Shown: positions 1 to 5,785 of the stretch, one piece after another
Numbering within the stretch: the first letter of the stretch is position 1
Layout: every line of letters begins with the position of its first letter
Source: Alphaproteobacteria bacterium
GTDB taxonomy: Bacteria; Pseudomonadota; Alphaproteobacteria; Sphingomonadales; Sphingomonadaceae
Assembly: GCA_028293055.1 (NCBI GenBank)
Contig: JAQGLD010000116.1
Location: forward strand, 1 to 6,341
Reading direction: 5' to 3'
DNA: 6,341 nucleotides
The notes under the pieces: generated by a model
Seen by the model: only the letters and a program-made list of their open reading frames with translations
What the model was told of the DNA's origin: nothing
Database searches by the model: none
Made by a program: the position numbers and the translations under genes

Positions 1-350
1 CGCTGCGTCAGCTCGGCATCAGGATCGCGCTCGACGATTTCGGTACCGGCTATTCGAGCCTGTCCTATCTGCAGAGCTTTCCGTTCGACAAGATCAAGAT
101 CGACCAGTCCTTCATCCGGCAGATCGCGACTCGTCCCGATGCCTCGGCGATCGTCCAGGCGATTACCGCGCTCGCTGCGGCGCTGGGCATGGAGGCGACC
201 GCCGAAGGCGTCGAGGAGATCGGCCAGCTCGACGAGCTCCGCCTCCAGGGCTGCGGCTATGTCCAGGGATATCTGTTCAGCCGACCGGTCGATGCCGCCG
301 GTGCCCAGGCGCTGCTCGCCCAATGCGACTCGGTTCGCAACGCGGCCTGA
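1..350 (+). CDS. EAL-domain protein, C-terminal part (cyclic-di-GMP phosphodiesterase), 5' end outside window
   Basis: The reading frame is open from base 3 and ends at the TGA at 348-350, giving the last 115 residues. Visible EAL-family signatures are, in order, DDFGTGYSSL (residues 11-20 of the fragment), KIDQSF, TAEGVEE and QGYLFSRP. These correspond to the metal-binding DDFG segment, the catalytic lysine, the late conserved glutamate and the C-terminal loop of active cyclic-di-GMP phosphodiesterases. The family hydrolyses c-di-GMP to pGpG in the cytoplasm or at the inner membrane face. No residue expected in this half is missing, so the enzyme is probably catalytically competent, but the EAL motif itself and any N-terminal GGDEF, PAS or membrane region lie outside the window. 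The protein ends soon after the EAL domain, so this is its C-terminal domain. The following gene starts 69 bp downstream on the same strand, with no strong terminator between them. Confidence 0.95.
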   Translation, partial: LRQLGIRIALDDFGTGYSSLSYLQSFPFDKIKIDQSFIRQIATRPDASAIVQAITALAAALGMEATAEGVEEIGQLDELRLQGCGYVQGYLFSRPVDAAGAQALLAQCDSVRNAA

Positions 351-409
351 GCCCGCTTGTCGGGGCCGGGGATCGCTCTTAGGAAGGTGCCGATCTTCGC
401 CATTCTCCT

Positions 410-413
410 AGGA
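410..413 (+). promoter_or_regulatory. Shine-Dalgarno site of the M28 peptidase gene
   Basis: AGGA lies 6 nt before the ATG at 420 and forms the right half of the 8-bp palindrome TCCTAGGA (406-413). The spacing is ideal and supports the 420 start, which also places a good signal peptide at the N-terminus. I see no convincing sigma-70 promoter in the 69 bp between the EAL gene and this start. Confidence 0.6.
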
Positions 414-419
414 TTTTGA

Positions 420-2066
420 ATGCGTTTTCCTGGATTCGCCATCTCGGCGTCGCTGCTCCTGGCGACCGCCGCATCCGCTGCCCAGCCGACATTCTCGGCC
501 GACCGTTTCAAAGGCCATGTCGCCTTCCTCGCCGACGATTCGCTTGAAGGGCGCGACACCGGCTCGCGGGGCCACGAAGTCGCGGCCGCTTATGTCGCCA
601 GCCAGTTCCTCGGTCTCGGCCTCAGGCCGGCCGGTACGGATGGCGGCTGGTACCAGCAGGTTCCGCTGCGCTCCGCGATGCTGGAGGGCGTGCCGAGCCT
701 GACCATCTCCGGGCCCGGCGGATCGAAGAGCTGGTCGAACGGGAGCGAGTTCGTGGCCCGGCCCAGCCTGACCGAGCAGGCCCAGGATGTCAGTGCTCCG
801 GTCGTCTTCGTCGGCTATGGAATCGACGATGAAGCGGCCGGCCCGAGCGACTATGCCGGGCTCGATGTGCGCGGCAAGATCGTCGCGGTGCTCGGCGGCA
901 TGCCCGAAGGCCTGCCAAGCGAGATTTCCGCCCACCTCGGCAGCCAGAAGGAAGCCGTCGCCGCGCGCCACGGCGCGATCGGCGTGGTGACCATTCCGAC
1001 CGCGCAATATGCGAGGGTGCGGCCGTTCGCGCAGATGCGCGATTATGGCGGCCGGCCGGTGATGCAATGGCTCGGCCCCGACGGGCGCGTCCTCGACGAG
1101 GCTCCGGGCGTCAGGGCGACCGCATTGCTCAACGATCCCGCCGCGTCCTTGCTCTTCGCCGGAGCTCCGCGCAGCTTCGCGCAGGTCGAGGCGGAGGCCG
1201 CGCGGCCGCAAGCGCGGCCCAAGGGCTTCGCGCTCGCGACGACTGTCCGGCTCAAGCGCAGGAGCAGCTGGACCCGAATCACCAGCCCCGAAGTGATCGG
1301 CCTGCTGCCCGGCAGCGACCCGAAGCTGGCCGGCGAATATGTCGTGCTGATGGGCCATCTCGACCATCTTGGGATCAAGCGCGACGCCAAGCCCGGCGAG
1401 GACCGAATCTATAATGGCGCGCTCGACAATGCCGCCGGAGTGGCGACGATGCTCGAGGCCGCGCGCGCCTTCGTCGAATCGGGCGAGAGGCCGAGGCGGT
1501 CGATCCTGTTCATCGCAAATACCGGGGAGGAGAAGGGGCTGCTCGGCGCGGATTATTTCGCCAACCACCCGACCGTCCCGATCGCAAGCATCGCGAGCGT
1601 CGTCGATCTCGACATGCCGCTCTTGCTCTACGATTTCACCGATGTGATCGCGTTCGGCGCCGACCATTCCACCCTTGCGCGGACGGTGGCACGCGCCGCT
1701 GGCAAGATGGACCTCAAGATGTCGCCCGATCCGATGCCCGAGCAGAGCATCTTCACCCGGTCGGACCATTATCAGTTCGTCCGCCAGGGCGTGCCGGCGG
1801 TATTCCTGGCCACCGGTTTCGCGAATGGCGGAGCCGAGAAATGGGCGCAATTTCTCAACGGCGCCTATCACCATGTCCAGGACGATATGTCGCAGCCGAT
1901 CAACTGGGAGGCCGGCGCCCGCTTCGCGAAGCTCAACTATCTGATCAGCCGCGATCTCGCCGACGCCGACCAGCGGCCGCTCTGGTACCAGGGCGATTAT
2001 TTCGGCAACCTTTTCGCCGCAAAAGCGAAGCGGGCGGACCGGCCCGCAGGCGCAGCCGCCAATTAG
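420..2066 (+). CDS. Secreted M28-family zinc aminopeptidase with PA domain
   Basis: This 548-residue protein has an N-terminal signal peptide: Arg2, a hydrophobic stretch over roughly residues 5-18, and a probable signal peptidase I site after ASA (residue 20). It should therefore be periplasmic or secreted. Residues about 125-195 resemble a protease-associated (PA) domain (APVVFVGYG, GKIVAVLGG, GAIGVVTI). The M28 catalytic domain follows. Family-based metal and catalytic assignments are H313 and D315 in GHLDHLG, D336 in NGALDNAAG, the pair E370 (general base) and E371 in NTGEEKG, D398 in DLDMP, and H484 in YHHVQDD; SDHYQF (448-453) is also typical. All the ligands expected for a two-zinc aminopeptidase are present. 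The usual NLDMIG motif is DLDMPLLLYDF here, which I recall as normal in sphingomonad relatives. The likely role is removal of N-terminal residues from peptides; the substrate cannot be read from sequence. The gene stands alone or is loosely coupled to the EAL gene upstream. Confidence 0.95.
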   Translation: MRFPGFAISASLLLATAASAAQPTFSADRFKGHVAFLADDSLEGRDTGSRGHEVAAAYVASQFLGLGLRPAGTDGGWYQQVPLRSAMLEGVPSLTISGPGGSKSWSNGSEFVARPSLTEQAQDVSAPVVFVGYGIDDEAAGPSDYAGLDVRGKIVAVLGGMPEGLPSEISAHLGSQKEAVAARHGAIGVVTIPTAQYARVRPFAQMRDYGGRPVMQWLGPDGRVLDEAPGVRATALLNDPAASLLFAGAPRSFAQVEAEAARPQARPKGFALATTVRLKRRSSWTRITSPEVIGLLPGSDPKLAGEYVVLMGHLDHLGIKRDAKPGEDRIYNGALDNAAGVATMLEAARAFVESGERPRRSILFIANTGEEKGLLGADYFANHPTVPIASIASVVDLDMPLLLYDFTDVIAFGADHSTLARTVARAAGKMDLKMSPDPMPEQSIFTRSDHYQFVRQGVPAVFLATGFANGGAEKWAQFLNGAYHHVQDDMSQPINWEAGARFAKLNYLISRDLADADQRPLWYQGDYFGNLFAAKAKRADRPAGAAAN

Positions 2067-2143
2067 GACCGAAAACCGAGACAAAGCTCTGGCGGGTTTA
2101 CCCTTTCTTCGCAGCCGATTGGCTAGAAGGATCCATCCTCAGC

Positions 2144-2148
2144 GGGAG
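2144..2148 (+). promoter_or_regulatory. Shine-Dalgarno site supporting a TTG start for the BLUF gene
   Basis: GGGAG ends 8 nt before the TTG at 2157-2159. No ATG or GTG upstream gives a better N-terminus, and the BLUF beta-1 strand (LQIVYIS) begins directly after this TTG, so the site decides the start. Confidence 0.6.
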
Positions 2149-2156
2149 CCACGACC

Positions 2157-2567
2157 TTGCTTCAGATCGTCTATATCAGCAGCGCACGCCGGCCGATCGG
2201 CTCCGACCAGCTCGAGGAAATTCTCGACATATCCCGGCGCAACAACCAGCTTCACCAAGTGACGGGCCTGCTGCTCGCGGCCGGTCGCCGGTTCCTGCAG
2301 GCGCTCGAAGGGCCGAGCGATGCCGTGCTTGCCACGTATGCGCGGATCGCCGCCGATCCCCGTCATGGCGCCCTGGTCCAGCTCGGCTGCCGGACGGTCG
2401 AGACGCGGCAGTTCGGCGACTGGTCGATGGCGTTCCGCGGCGGCGGCGAGATCGGCGGAGCGGCCGATCTGCGCGGCGAGGTCGAGCGGCTGGTCGCGCC
2501 GCTGGACGATGCCAACCTTCGAGCCCAGTTCGCGGGCTTCGCCGAGCTTCACGCACGAGCGGCATGA
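2157..2567 (+). CDS. Short stand-alone BLUF-domain blue-light sensor
   Basis: This 136-residue protein is almost entirely a BLUF domain (sensor of blue light using FAD). Residues matching the AppA photocycle set are Y6 (AppA Tyr21), N30 (Asn45) in RRNNQ, Q48 (Gln63) in FLQALEG, and W89 and M91 (Trp104, Met106) in DWSMAF. All flavin-contacting and hydrogen-bond-switching residues are therefore present, and the protein should be photoactive. After residue 93 there is only a short tail of about 40 residues, predicted helical (GGAADLRGEVERLV), as in short BLUF proteins of the PixD/SyPixD or BlrB type. There is no fused EAL, GGDEF or cyclase output, so signalling would have to go through a partner protein. 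It starts with TTG, 90 bp after the peptidase, and converges with the reductoisomerase gene, whose stop is 24 bp away. The partner is unknown; the partial EAL gene nearby is a candidate only by proximity. Confidence 0.93.
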   Translation: MLQIVYISSARRPIGSDQLEEILDISRRNNQLHQVTGLLLAAGRRFLQALEGPSDAVLATYARIAADPRHGALVQLGCRTVETRQFGDWSMAFRGGGEIGGAADLRGEVERLVAPLDDANLRAQFAGFAELHARAA

Positions 2568-2572
2568 TCTTA

Positions 2573-2588
2573 TCCCCGCGTTCGGGGA
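2573..2588. terminator. Small hairpin between convergent genes, possible bidirectional terminator
   Basis: TCCCCG (2573-2578) and CGGGGA (2583-2588) form a perfect 6-bp GC-rich stem with a CGTT loop, in the 24-bp gap between the BLUF stop and the reductoisomerase stop. Neither strand has a clear T-tract after the stem, so termination is inferred from position and structure only. Confidence 0.4.
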
Positions 2589-2591
2589 CGA

Positions 2592-3572
2592 TCAGCCTTT
2601 CAAACGCTCTATCTCTTCCCCGACCTTTTCGATCGGGTGGCCGCGCGCTTGTCCCTGCGCGGCCTCGAGCCGCGGATAACCAGCTTCGGCCTCGGCGATC
2701 AGATCCCTGACGAAGGCGCCGGAGCGGACCTCCCGCAGGATCCGGCGCATTTCGGTGCGGCTGTCTGCGTTGACGATTCGGGCGCCGCCTTGCATCGCTC
2801 CGAACTTGGCGGTGGTCGAGATCGCCTCGGTCATCCCGGCAAGGCCGCGTGCCGCGATCAGGTCGGCGATCAGCTTGACCTCGGTCAGGCACTCGAAATA
2901 GGCGATTTCGGGCGAGAAACCGGCGTCTACGAGAGTCTCGAAGCCGGCGCGGATCAGTTCGGGGATCGCGCCCCACAACACCGCCTGCTCGTTGAACAGA
3001 TCGGCCTCGCATTCCTCCGCGAAGCTTGTCGCAAGGATTCCGGCGCGGCCGCTGCCGAGCGCTGCGGCATAAGCCAAAGCGAGCGACTCCGCCTGGCCGG
3101 TGGCATCCTGGTGGACTGCGATCAGGGAGACCAGCCCGCCGCCGCGCAGATAATCCTCTCGCAGGGCTGTGCCCGGGCCCTTGGGCGCGACCAGCAGCAC
3201 ATCCAGATCGGGGCGCGGCAGGATCAGGCCGAAGCGGATGCTGAGCCCGTGCGCGAAAACCAGAGCTGCGCCCTCGCGCAGGTTCGGCGCGACATGATCG
3301 GCGTAGAGCCGCCCATGAGTCTCGTCGGGGGCAAGAATGACGACCATGTCCGCACGGCCTGCGGCCTGTGCGGGAGTCAGCGCTGGGATCGAATCGGCTT
3401 CGGCACGAGCCCGGCTCGGCGAGCCCTCCGCCAGCCCGACGACCAGATCGGCCACGCCCGAATCGCGCAGGTTGAGCGCCTGCGCCCGGCCCTGATTGCC
3501 GTAGCCGATGATCGCGATGCTGCGCTGCTGAACGAGGCCGAGATCGGCGTCCTTGTCCCGATAGACCTGCAT
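2592..3572 (-). CDS. ilvC: Ketol-acid reductoisomerase (class I type, divergent)
   Basis: The family converts 2-acetolactate or 2-aceto-2-hydroxybutyrate with NADPH and Mg2+ to the dihydroxy acids of valine, leucine and isoleucine synthesis, in the cytoplasm. The 326-residue protein starts like IlvC (MQVYRDKDADL) and has the Rossmann motif GYGNQG (23-28), a GLAEGSPS cofactor loop (46-53) with serines suited to NADPH, and FAHG with H108. The KARI residues K131, D191, E195, E227, E231 and S252 are all present, so it is probably active. It departs from the class I consensus at otherwise very constant places: GYGNQGRAQ for GYGSQGHAH, KGPGTALRED for KGPGHTVRSE, DLFNEQAVLWG for DLFGEQAVLCG and ISTTAKFG for ISNTAEYG. 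It is also about 12 residues shorter at the C-terminus, ending EKVGEEIERLKG without the usual MMPW region. It could be the only IlvC or a second paralogue. No ilvB or ilvN is adjacent; miaA is upstream beyond a repeat block. Confidence 0.9.
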   Translation of the reverse strand: MQVYRDKDADLGLVQQRSIAIIGYGNQGRAQALNLRDSGVADLVVGLAEGSPSRARAEADSIPALTPAQAAGRADMVVILAPDETHGRLYADHVAPNLREGAALVFAHGLSIRFGLILPRPDLDVLLVAPKGPGTALREDYLRGGGLVSLIAVHQDATGQAESLALAYAAALGSGRAGILATSFAEECEADLFNEQAVLWGAIPELIRAGFETLVDAGFSPEIAYFECLTEVKLIADLIAARGLAGMTEAISTTAKFGAMQGGARIVNADSRTEMRRILREVRSGAFVRDLIAEAEAGYPRLEAAQGQARGHPIEKVGEEIERLKG

Positions 3573-3589
3573 TCCGACGGGGCTAGTGG

Positions 3590-3595
3590 ATTATA
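3590..3595 (-). promoter_or_regulatory. Possible -10 element for the reductoisomerase gene
   Basis: On the minus strand these bases read TATAAT, an exact sigma-70 -10 consensus and rare in such GC-rich sequence. It ends 17 nt before the ATG at 3572, so transcription would start about 10 nt before the gene. No recognisable -35 hexamer lies at 16-18 bp upstream, where the edge of the repeat block (AGGGGG on this strand) sits instead. No good Shine-Dalgarno precedes the ATG, which fits a nearly leaderless transcript. Confidence 0.4.
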
Positions 3596-3613
3596 CTTGC
3601 GGCGGCAACGGAC

Positions 3614-3635
3614 CCCCTCCCCTTGATGGGAGGGG
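3614..3635. repeat. Palindromic unit 1 (left end of repeat block)
   Basis: CCCCTCCC (3614-3621), loop CTTGAT and GGGAGGGG (3628-3635) form a perfect 8-bp stem. On the minus strand the block ends here, about 40 bp upstream of the reductoisomerase start. Confidence 0.75.
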
Positions 3636-3713
3636 AATCGCATATGGCTTTACTCGTCCTCCCTGTCCGCGAAGCGGATGGGGAGGGGGACCACGCGGAG
3701 CATGGTGGAGGGG
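3628..3713 (+). repeat. Left arm of long inverted repeat
   Basis: This arm matches the reverse complement of 3731-3819 over nearly its full length, including ATCGCATATGGC, CCTCCCTG, GATGGGGAGGGGGACC-like and GGTGGAGGGG segments; the main difference is a few-base length change around 3650. It contains hairpin 1 (CCTCCC at 3658-3663 with GGGAGG at 3681-3686, and inside it TCCGC-GAA-GCGGA at 3666-3678) and hairpin 2 (3690-3706, GGA loop, one mismatch). Confidence 0.85.
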
Positions 3714-3730
3714 CCGTCCGGCGCCGTTCG

Positions 3731-3819
3731 CCCCTCCACCGCGCTTCGCGCGGTCCCCCTCCCCATGAGCTTCGCTCACAGGGAGGATTGGAGTGCCCGC
3801 CATATGCGATTTCCCTCCC
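3731..3819 (-). repeat. Right arm of long inverted repeat
   Basis: This is the inverted partner of 3628-3713. It holds the equivalent hairpins: 3738-3754 (ACCGCGC, loop TTC, GCGCGGT, perfect 7-bp stem) and 3758-3786 (CCTCCC, TGAGC, loop TTC, GCTCA, GGGAGG). The base differences from the left arm mostly occur as matched pairs that keep the stems intact. Confidence 0.85.
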
Positions 3820-3907
3820 TTGATGGGGAGGTTGGGGAGGGGTGGACTCTCCGCCGGCTGAGCGTGGGCCTCTTGCTCCACCCCTCCCAACCCTCCCCCC
3901 ATCAAGG
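3818..3907. repeat. Second inverted repeat, overlapping the end of miaA
   Basis: The left arm at 3818-3846 (starting CCTTGATGGGGAGG, ending GGGGTGGA) pairs with the right arm at 3877-3907 (starting TCCACCCCTCCC, ending CATCAAGG) apart from small length changes in G runs. The 30-base centre is 3847-3876. The left arm begins where the first long inverted repeat ends. The right arm reaches into the last codons of miaA. Confidence 0.75.
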
Positions 3908-3913
3908 GGGAGG
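3892..3913. repeat. Palindromic unit 3 (right end of repeat block, inside the miaA 3' end)
   Basis: CCTCCCCC (3892-3899), loop CATCAA and GGGGGAGG (3906-3913) form a perfect 8-bp stem. The miaA stop codon (minus strand TGA, 3904-3902) lies in the loop. For miaA transcripts this could act as a 3'-end hairpin, though no T-tract follows. Confidence 0.7.
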
Positions 3914-4837
3914 AAGGAGACAGGCCAAGGCCGCGTCGAAATCCGCTTCGCTCGCAAGCGCCCGTTCGAACCGCGGCCATTGAGCGGGCGGCTGGCGCCG
4001 AAACCAGGTATATTGCCGCTTGGCATAACGCCGCGTCGCGATCCGCCCCGCGTCCAGGGCTTCGCCCCGAGTCATTTCGCCGCGCAGCCAGGCGGCGATC
4101 TCCGGCACCCCGATCGCGCGCATCACCGGCAAATCGGGATCCAGCCTGCGGTCGAGCAGGTCGCGAACCTCGTCCTGGCCTTCCGAAAGGATCGTCTCGA
4201 ATCGGGCATCGCAGCGCTCGTAGAGCCAGTCGCGGGGCGGCAGCAGGACCAATGCCGACAACTCGACCGTGCCGCCGATTCCTCCCGTCTTGTGGGCCTG
4301 CCACTCGGCCAGCGGCCGCCCGGTGGACCGCACCACCTCGAGCGCACGCGCCACCCGTGTCGTATCGCTCGGGCGAAGCCGCTTTGCAGCGTCGTCATCC
4401 TCGCTGGCGAGGGCCGAATGTGCTTCCGCCACCGGCATGGCGCGGACCTCGGCGCGGATTCGCGGATCGATGTCGGGAACCGGCGCGATCCCGTCGATCA
4501 GGGTGCGGATGTAAAGCCCGGTCCCTCCGACCAGGATTGGAAGCTGGCCGCCGCGGTGCGCCGTCGCGATCTCGCGCCTCGCTTCCTCGGCCCAGTTCGC
4601 CGCCGAACAGGGCGAGGCGCCGTCCTGGATGCCGTAGAGGCGGTGCGGCGCACGCGCCTCGTCGCCCGCCACCGGTCGGGCGCTGACCACGCGCAGGTCG
4701 CGATAGACCTGGGCGCTGTCGGCGTTGATCACCACTCCGTTGCTGGATTCGGCGAGGCGGAGCGCCAGCGACGACTTGCCGCTCGCGGTCGGCCCCGCGA
4801 TAAGCGCCACCTTGAGCCGAGAGGAAGTCATGTTCAT
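3902..4837 (-). CDS. miaA: tRNA dimethylallyltransferase MiaA
   Basis: MiaA transfers the dimethylallyl group of DMAPP to N6 of A37 in tRNAs reading U-initial codons, in the cytoplasm. From the ATG at 4837 the product has 311 residues, normal for the family. Visible motifs are the P-loop GPTASGKS (15-22), DSAQVYR with D40 as the likely catalytic aspartate, [15 protein letters not shown] with T106, the RALEV segment, MRAIGVPE and the C-terminal [15 protein letters not shown]. An in-frame ATG at 4831 would give 309 residues; I chose 4837 because AGGG (minus strand, 4846-4843) sits 5 nt before it. The frame stays open further upstream, but that part is antisense to serB and has no family similarity. 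The 5' end overlaps the divergent serB start by 8 nt. The last codons (LLPPP and stop) lie inside the repeat block, so the extreme C-terminus appears to be supplied by the repeat. Confidence 0.95.
   Translation of the reverse strand: MNMTSSRLKVALIAGPTASGKSSLALRLAESSNGVVINADSAQVYRDLRVVSARPVAGDEARAPHRLYGIQDGASPCSAANWAEEARREIATAHRGGQLPILVGGTGLYIRTLIDGIAPVPDIDPRIRAEVRAMPVAEAHSALASEDDDAAKRLRPSDTTRVARALEVVRSTGRPLAEWQAHKTGGIGGTVELSALVLLPPRDWLYERCDARFETILSEGQDEVRDLLDRRLDPDLPVMRAIGVPEIAAWLRGEMTRGEALDAGRIATRRYAKRQYTWFRRQPPAQWPRFERALASEADFDAALACLLPPP
4819..4827 (+). promoter_or_regulatory. Shine-Dalgarno site deciding the serB start
   Basis: GAGAGGAAG lies just before the ATG at 4830 (AGAGGA ends 4 nt from it). 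The frame is open back to 4725, but this site, and the conserved N-terminus MFIATLIA that follows, fix the start at 4830. The same bases are coding for the first residues of miaA on the other strand. Confidence 0.7.
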
Positions 4838-5711
4838 CGCGACCCTGATAGCAAAGCAGCGGCTTTCGAGCGGCGATATTTCGACGGCCGAGGATGCGTT
4901 GCGCGAGGCCGATCTCGAGAGCGACGGGCGGAGCTGGCTCGACGAGGACAAGGCTTGCGACCTGCTGATCCCGATCGGCCCGCAAAAGGCGCGGCGCACG
5001 CTCGAAGGCCTGATCCCCGAATGCGATGTGATCGTCCAGGGCGAATCCGGGCGGCGCAAGAAGCTGCTCGTCGCCGACATGGATTCGACGATGATCACGG
5101 TCGAATGCATCGACGAGCTCGCTGATTATGCCGGGATCAAGGAGCAGGTCGCCAGCGTCACCGACCGGGCGATGCGCGGCGAGCTCGCATTCGAAGGCGC
5201 GCTGCGCGAACGAGTCGCCCTGCTCAGGGACATGGACGAAGCGATGCTCGATCGCTGCCACGCCGAACGCGTGAAGATCATGCCGGGCGCCCGCGCCCTT
5301 GTCCGAACGATGAGACGGGAGGGGGCCTATACCGTGCTCGTCTCCGGCGGGTTCACGATTTTCGCCGACCGGGTCGCTGCCGAGATCGGATTCGACCGGG
5401 CGATCGCCAACACGCTCGAGATCGGCGAGGGAAGGCTGCTCGGCACGGTCGCGGACCCGATCGTCGGGGCCGACACCAAGAGGCGCGCCTTGATCGAAAG
5501 CGCTGCAGAGCTCGGCCTCGGGCTCGACCAGAGCCTGGCGGTGGGCGACGGCGCGAACGATATTCCAATGATCGAGGCGGCCGGGCTGGGGGTAGCCTAT
5601 CGCGCCAAGCCGAAGACTGCTGCGGCCGCGCATGCGCGGATCGAGCACAATGATCTCACCGCCTTGCTCTACGCCCAGGGCTATTCGCGGCGGGATTGGG
5701 AAGCGGATTAG
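4830..5711 (+). CDS. serB: Phosphoserine phosphatase SerB
   Basis: SerB hydrolyses O-phospho-L-serine to serine, the last step of the phosphorylated serine pathway, in the cytoplasm. The 293-residue protein has an N-terminal regulatory-type region of about 75 residues (ACT-like in this family) and a HAD phosphatase domain. HAD motifs are DMDSTMI with nucleophile D83 and acid/base D85, E92, R128 in RERVALL, S172 and G173 in VSGGFT, K217, and GDGANDIPM with D240 and N243. The D240 to K217 spacing matches the well-studied archaeal enzyme. Every catalytic residue is present and the length is usual for alphaproteobacterial SerB. The start is set by a strong Shine-Dalgarno and by family similarity. 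It is divergent from miaA with overlapping start codons, so each gene's promoter must lie inside the other's coding sequence. It is followed by a hairpin-rich spacer and a convergent PilZ gene. Confidence 0.97.
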   Translation: MFIATLIAKQRLSSGDISTAEDALREADLESDGRSWLDEDKACDLLIPIGPQKARRTLEGLIPECDVIVQGESGRRKKLLVADMDSTMITVECIDELADYAGIKEQVASVTDRAMRGELAFEGALRERVALLRDMDEAMLDRCHAERVKIMPGARALVRTMRREGAYTVLVSGGFTIFADRVAAEIGFDRAIANTLEIGEGRLLGTVADPIVGADTKRRALIESAAELGLGLDQSLAVGDGANDIPMIEAAGLGVAYRAKPKTAAAAHARIEHNDLTALLYAQGYSRRDWEAD

Positions 5712-5716
5712 GTAAT

Positions 5717-5756
5717 TCTAGTGGTGGGAGGTGCCCACCTCTACTCCGGGCCTAGA
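5717..5756. terminator. Weak palindromic structure after serB, possible terminator
   Basis: GAGGT (5728-5732) and ACCTC (5737-5741) can pair around a GCCC loop, and flanking TCTAG (5717-5721) and CTAGA (5752-5756) form an outer arm. It begins a few bases after the serB stop. No T-tract follows, so the terminator role is tentative. Confidence 0.3.
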
Positions 5757-5785
5757 TATGACAAAAATCAGAACCAAAACGTTCT

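Larger units (their letters stand above)
3613..3913. repeat. Block of nested imperfect inverted repeats (MITE- or REP-like)
   Basis: About 300 bp between the reductoisomerase and miaA holds no credible gene; it is built of palindromes. Two long inverted arms (3628-3713 and 3731-3819) surround a 17-base centre, and a second inverted pair (3818-3846 and 3877-3907) follows directly. A short palindromic unit, C-rich arm, TTGAT or ATCAA loop, G-rich arm, occurs three times, at the left end, at the junction and at the right end. The organisation suggests a non-autonomous mobile repeat or a REP-type composite. No transposase, target-site duplication or attachment site is visible. Short open frames cross the block in several frames but consist of low-complexity Pro/Arg/Gly sequence and are not annotated. 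Confidence 0.85.

Noticed and set aside
408..2084. A 558-codon open frame on the minus strand, antisense to the M28 peptidase
   Set aside because: It mirrors the peptidase gene almost exactly. High third-position GC removes stop codons from the opposite frame, and the translated sequence has no recognisable domain, whereas the plus-strand protein has a complete set of M28 motifs.
2067..2156. Promoter for the BLUF gene in the 90 bp after the peptidase
   Set aside because: TTTACC and TAGAAG-like hexamers can be picked out, but neither matches well and other choices are equally good, so no promoter is annotated.
2637..3626. A 329-codon plus-strand open frame across the reductoisomerase gene
   Set aside because: It is the antisense shadow of a clearly recognised enzyme, has no family motifs and runs into repeat sequence.
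3613..3913. CRISPR array
   Set aside because: The repeats are inverted and nested, with no regular direct repeats of 24-40 bp separated by unique spacers, and no cas genes are nearby.
3586..4026. Short open frames inside the repeat block as small protein genes
   Set aside because: Several frames on both strands are open because of low-complexity, stop-poor sequence; none has a convincing ribosome site or a plausible protein composition.
4832..5110. N-terminal extension of MiaA to an upstream ATG at 5110
   Set aside because: The extra 90 or so residues are antisense to serB and have no similarity to the family; the P-loop lies close to the N-terminus in known MiaA proteins, as with the 4837 or 4831 start.
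3842..5125. A 427-codon plus-strand open frame through the repeat block and miaA
   Set aside because: It begins in repeat sequence, is antisense to miaA, then overlaps serB out of frame; its composition is Arg/Pro/Ala-rich shadow sequence.
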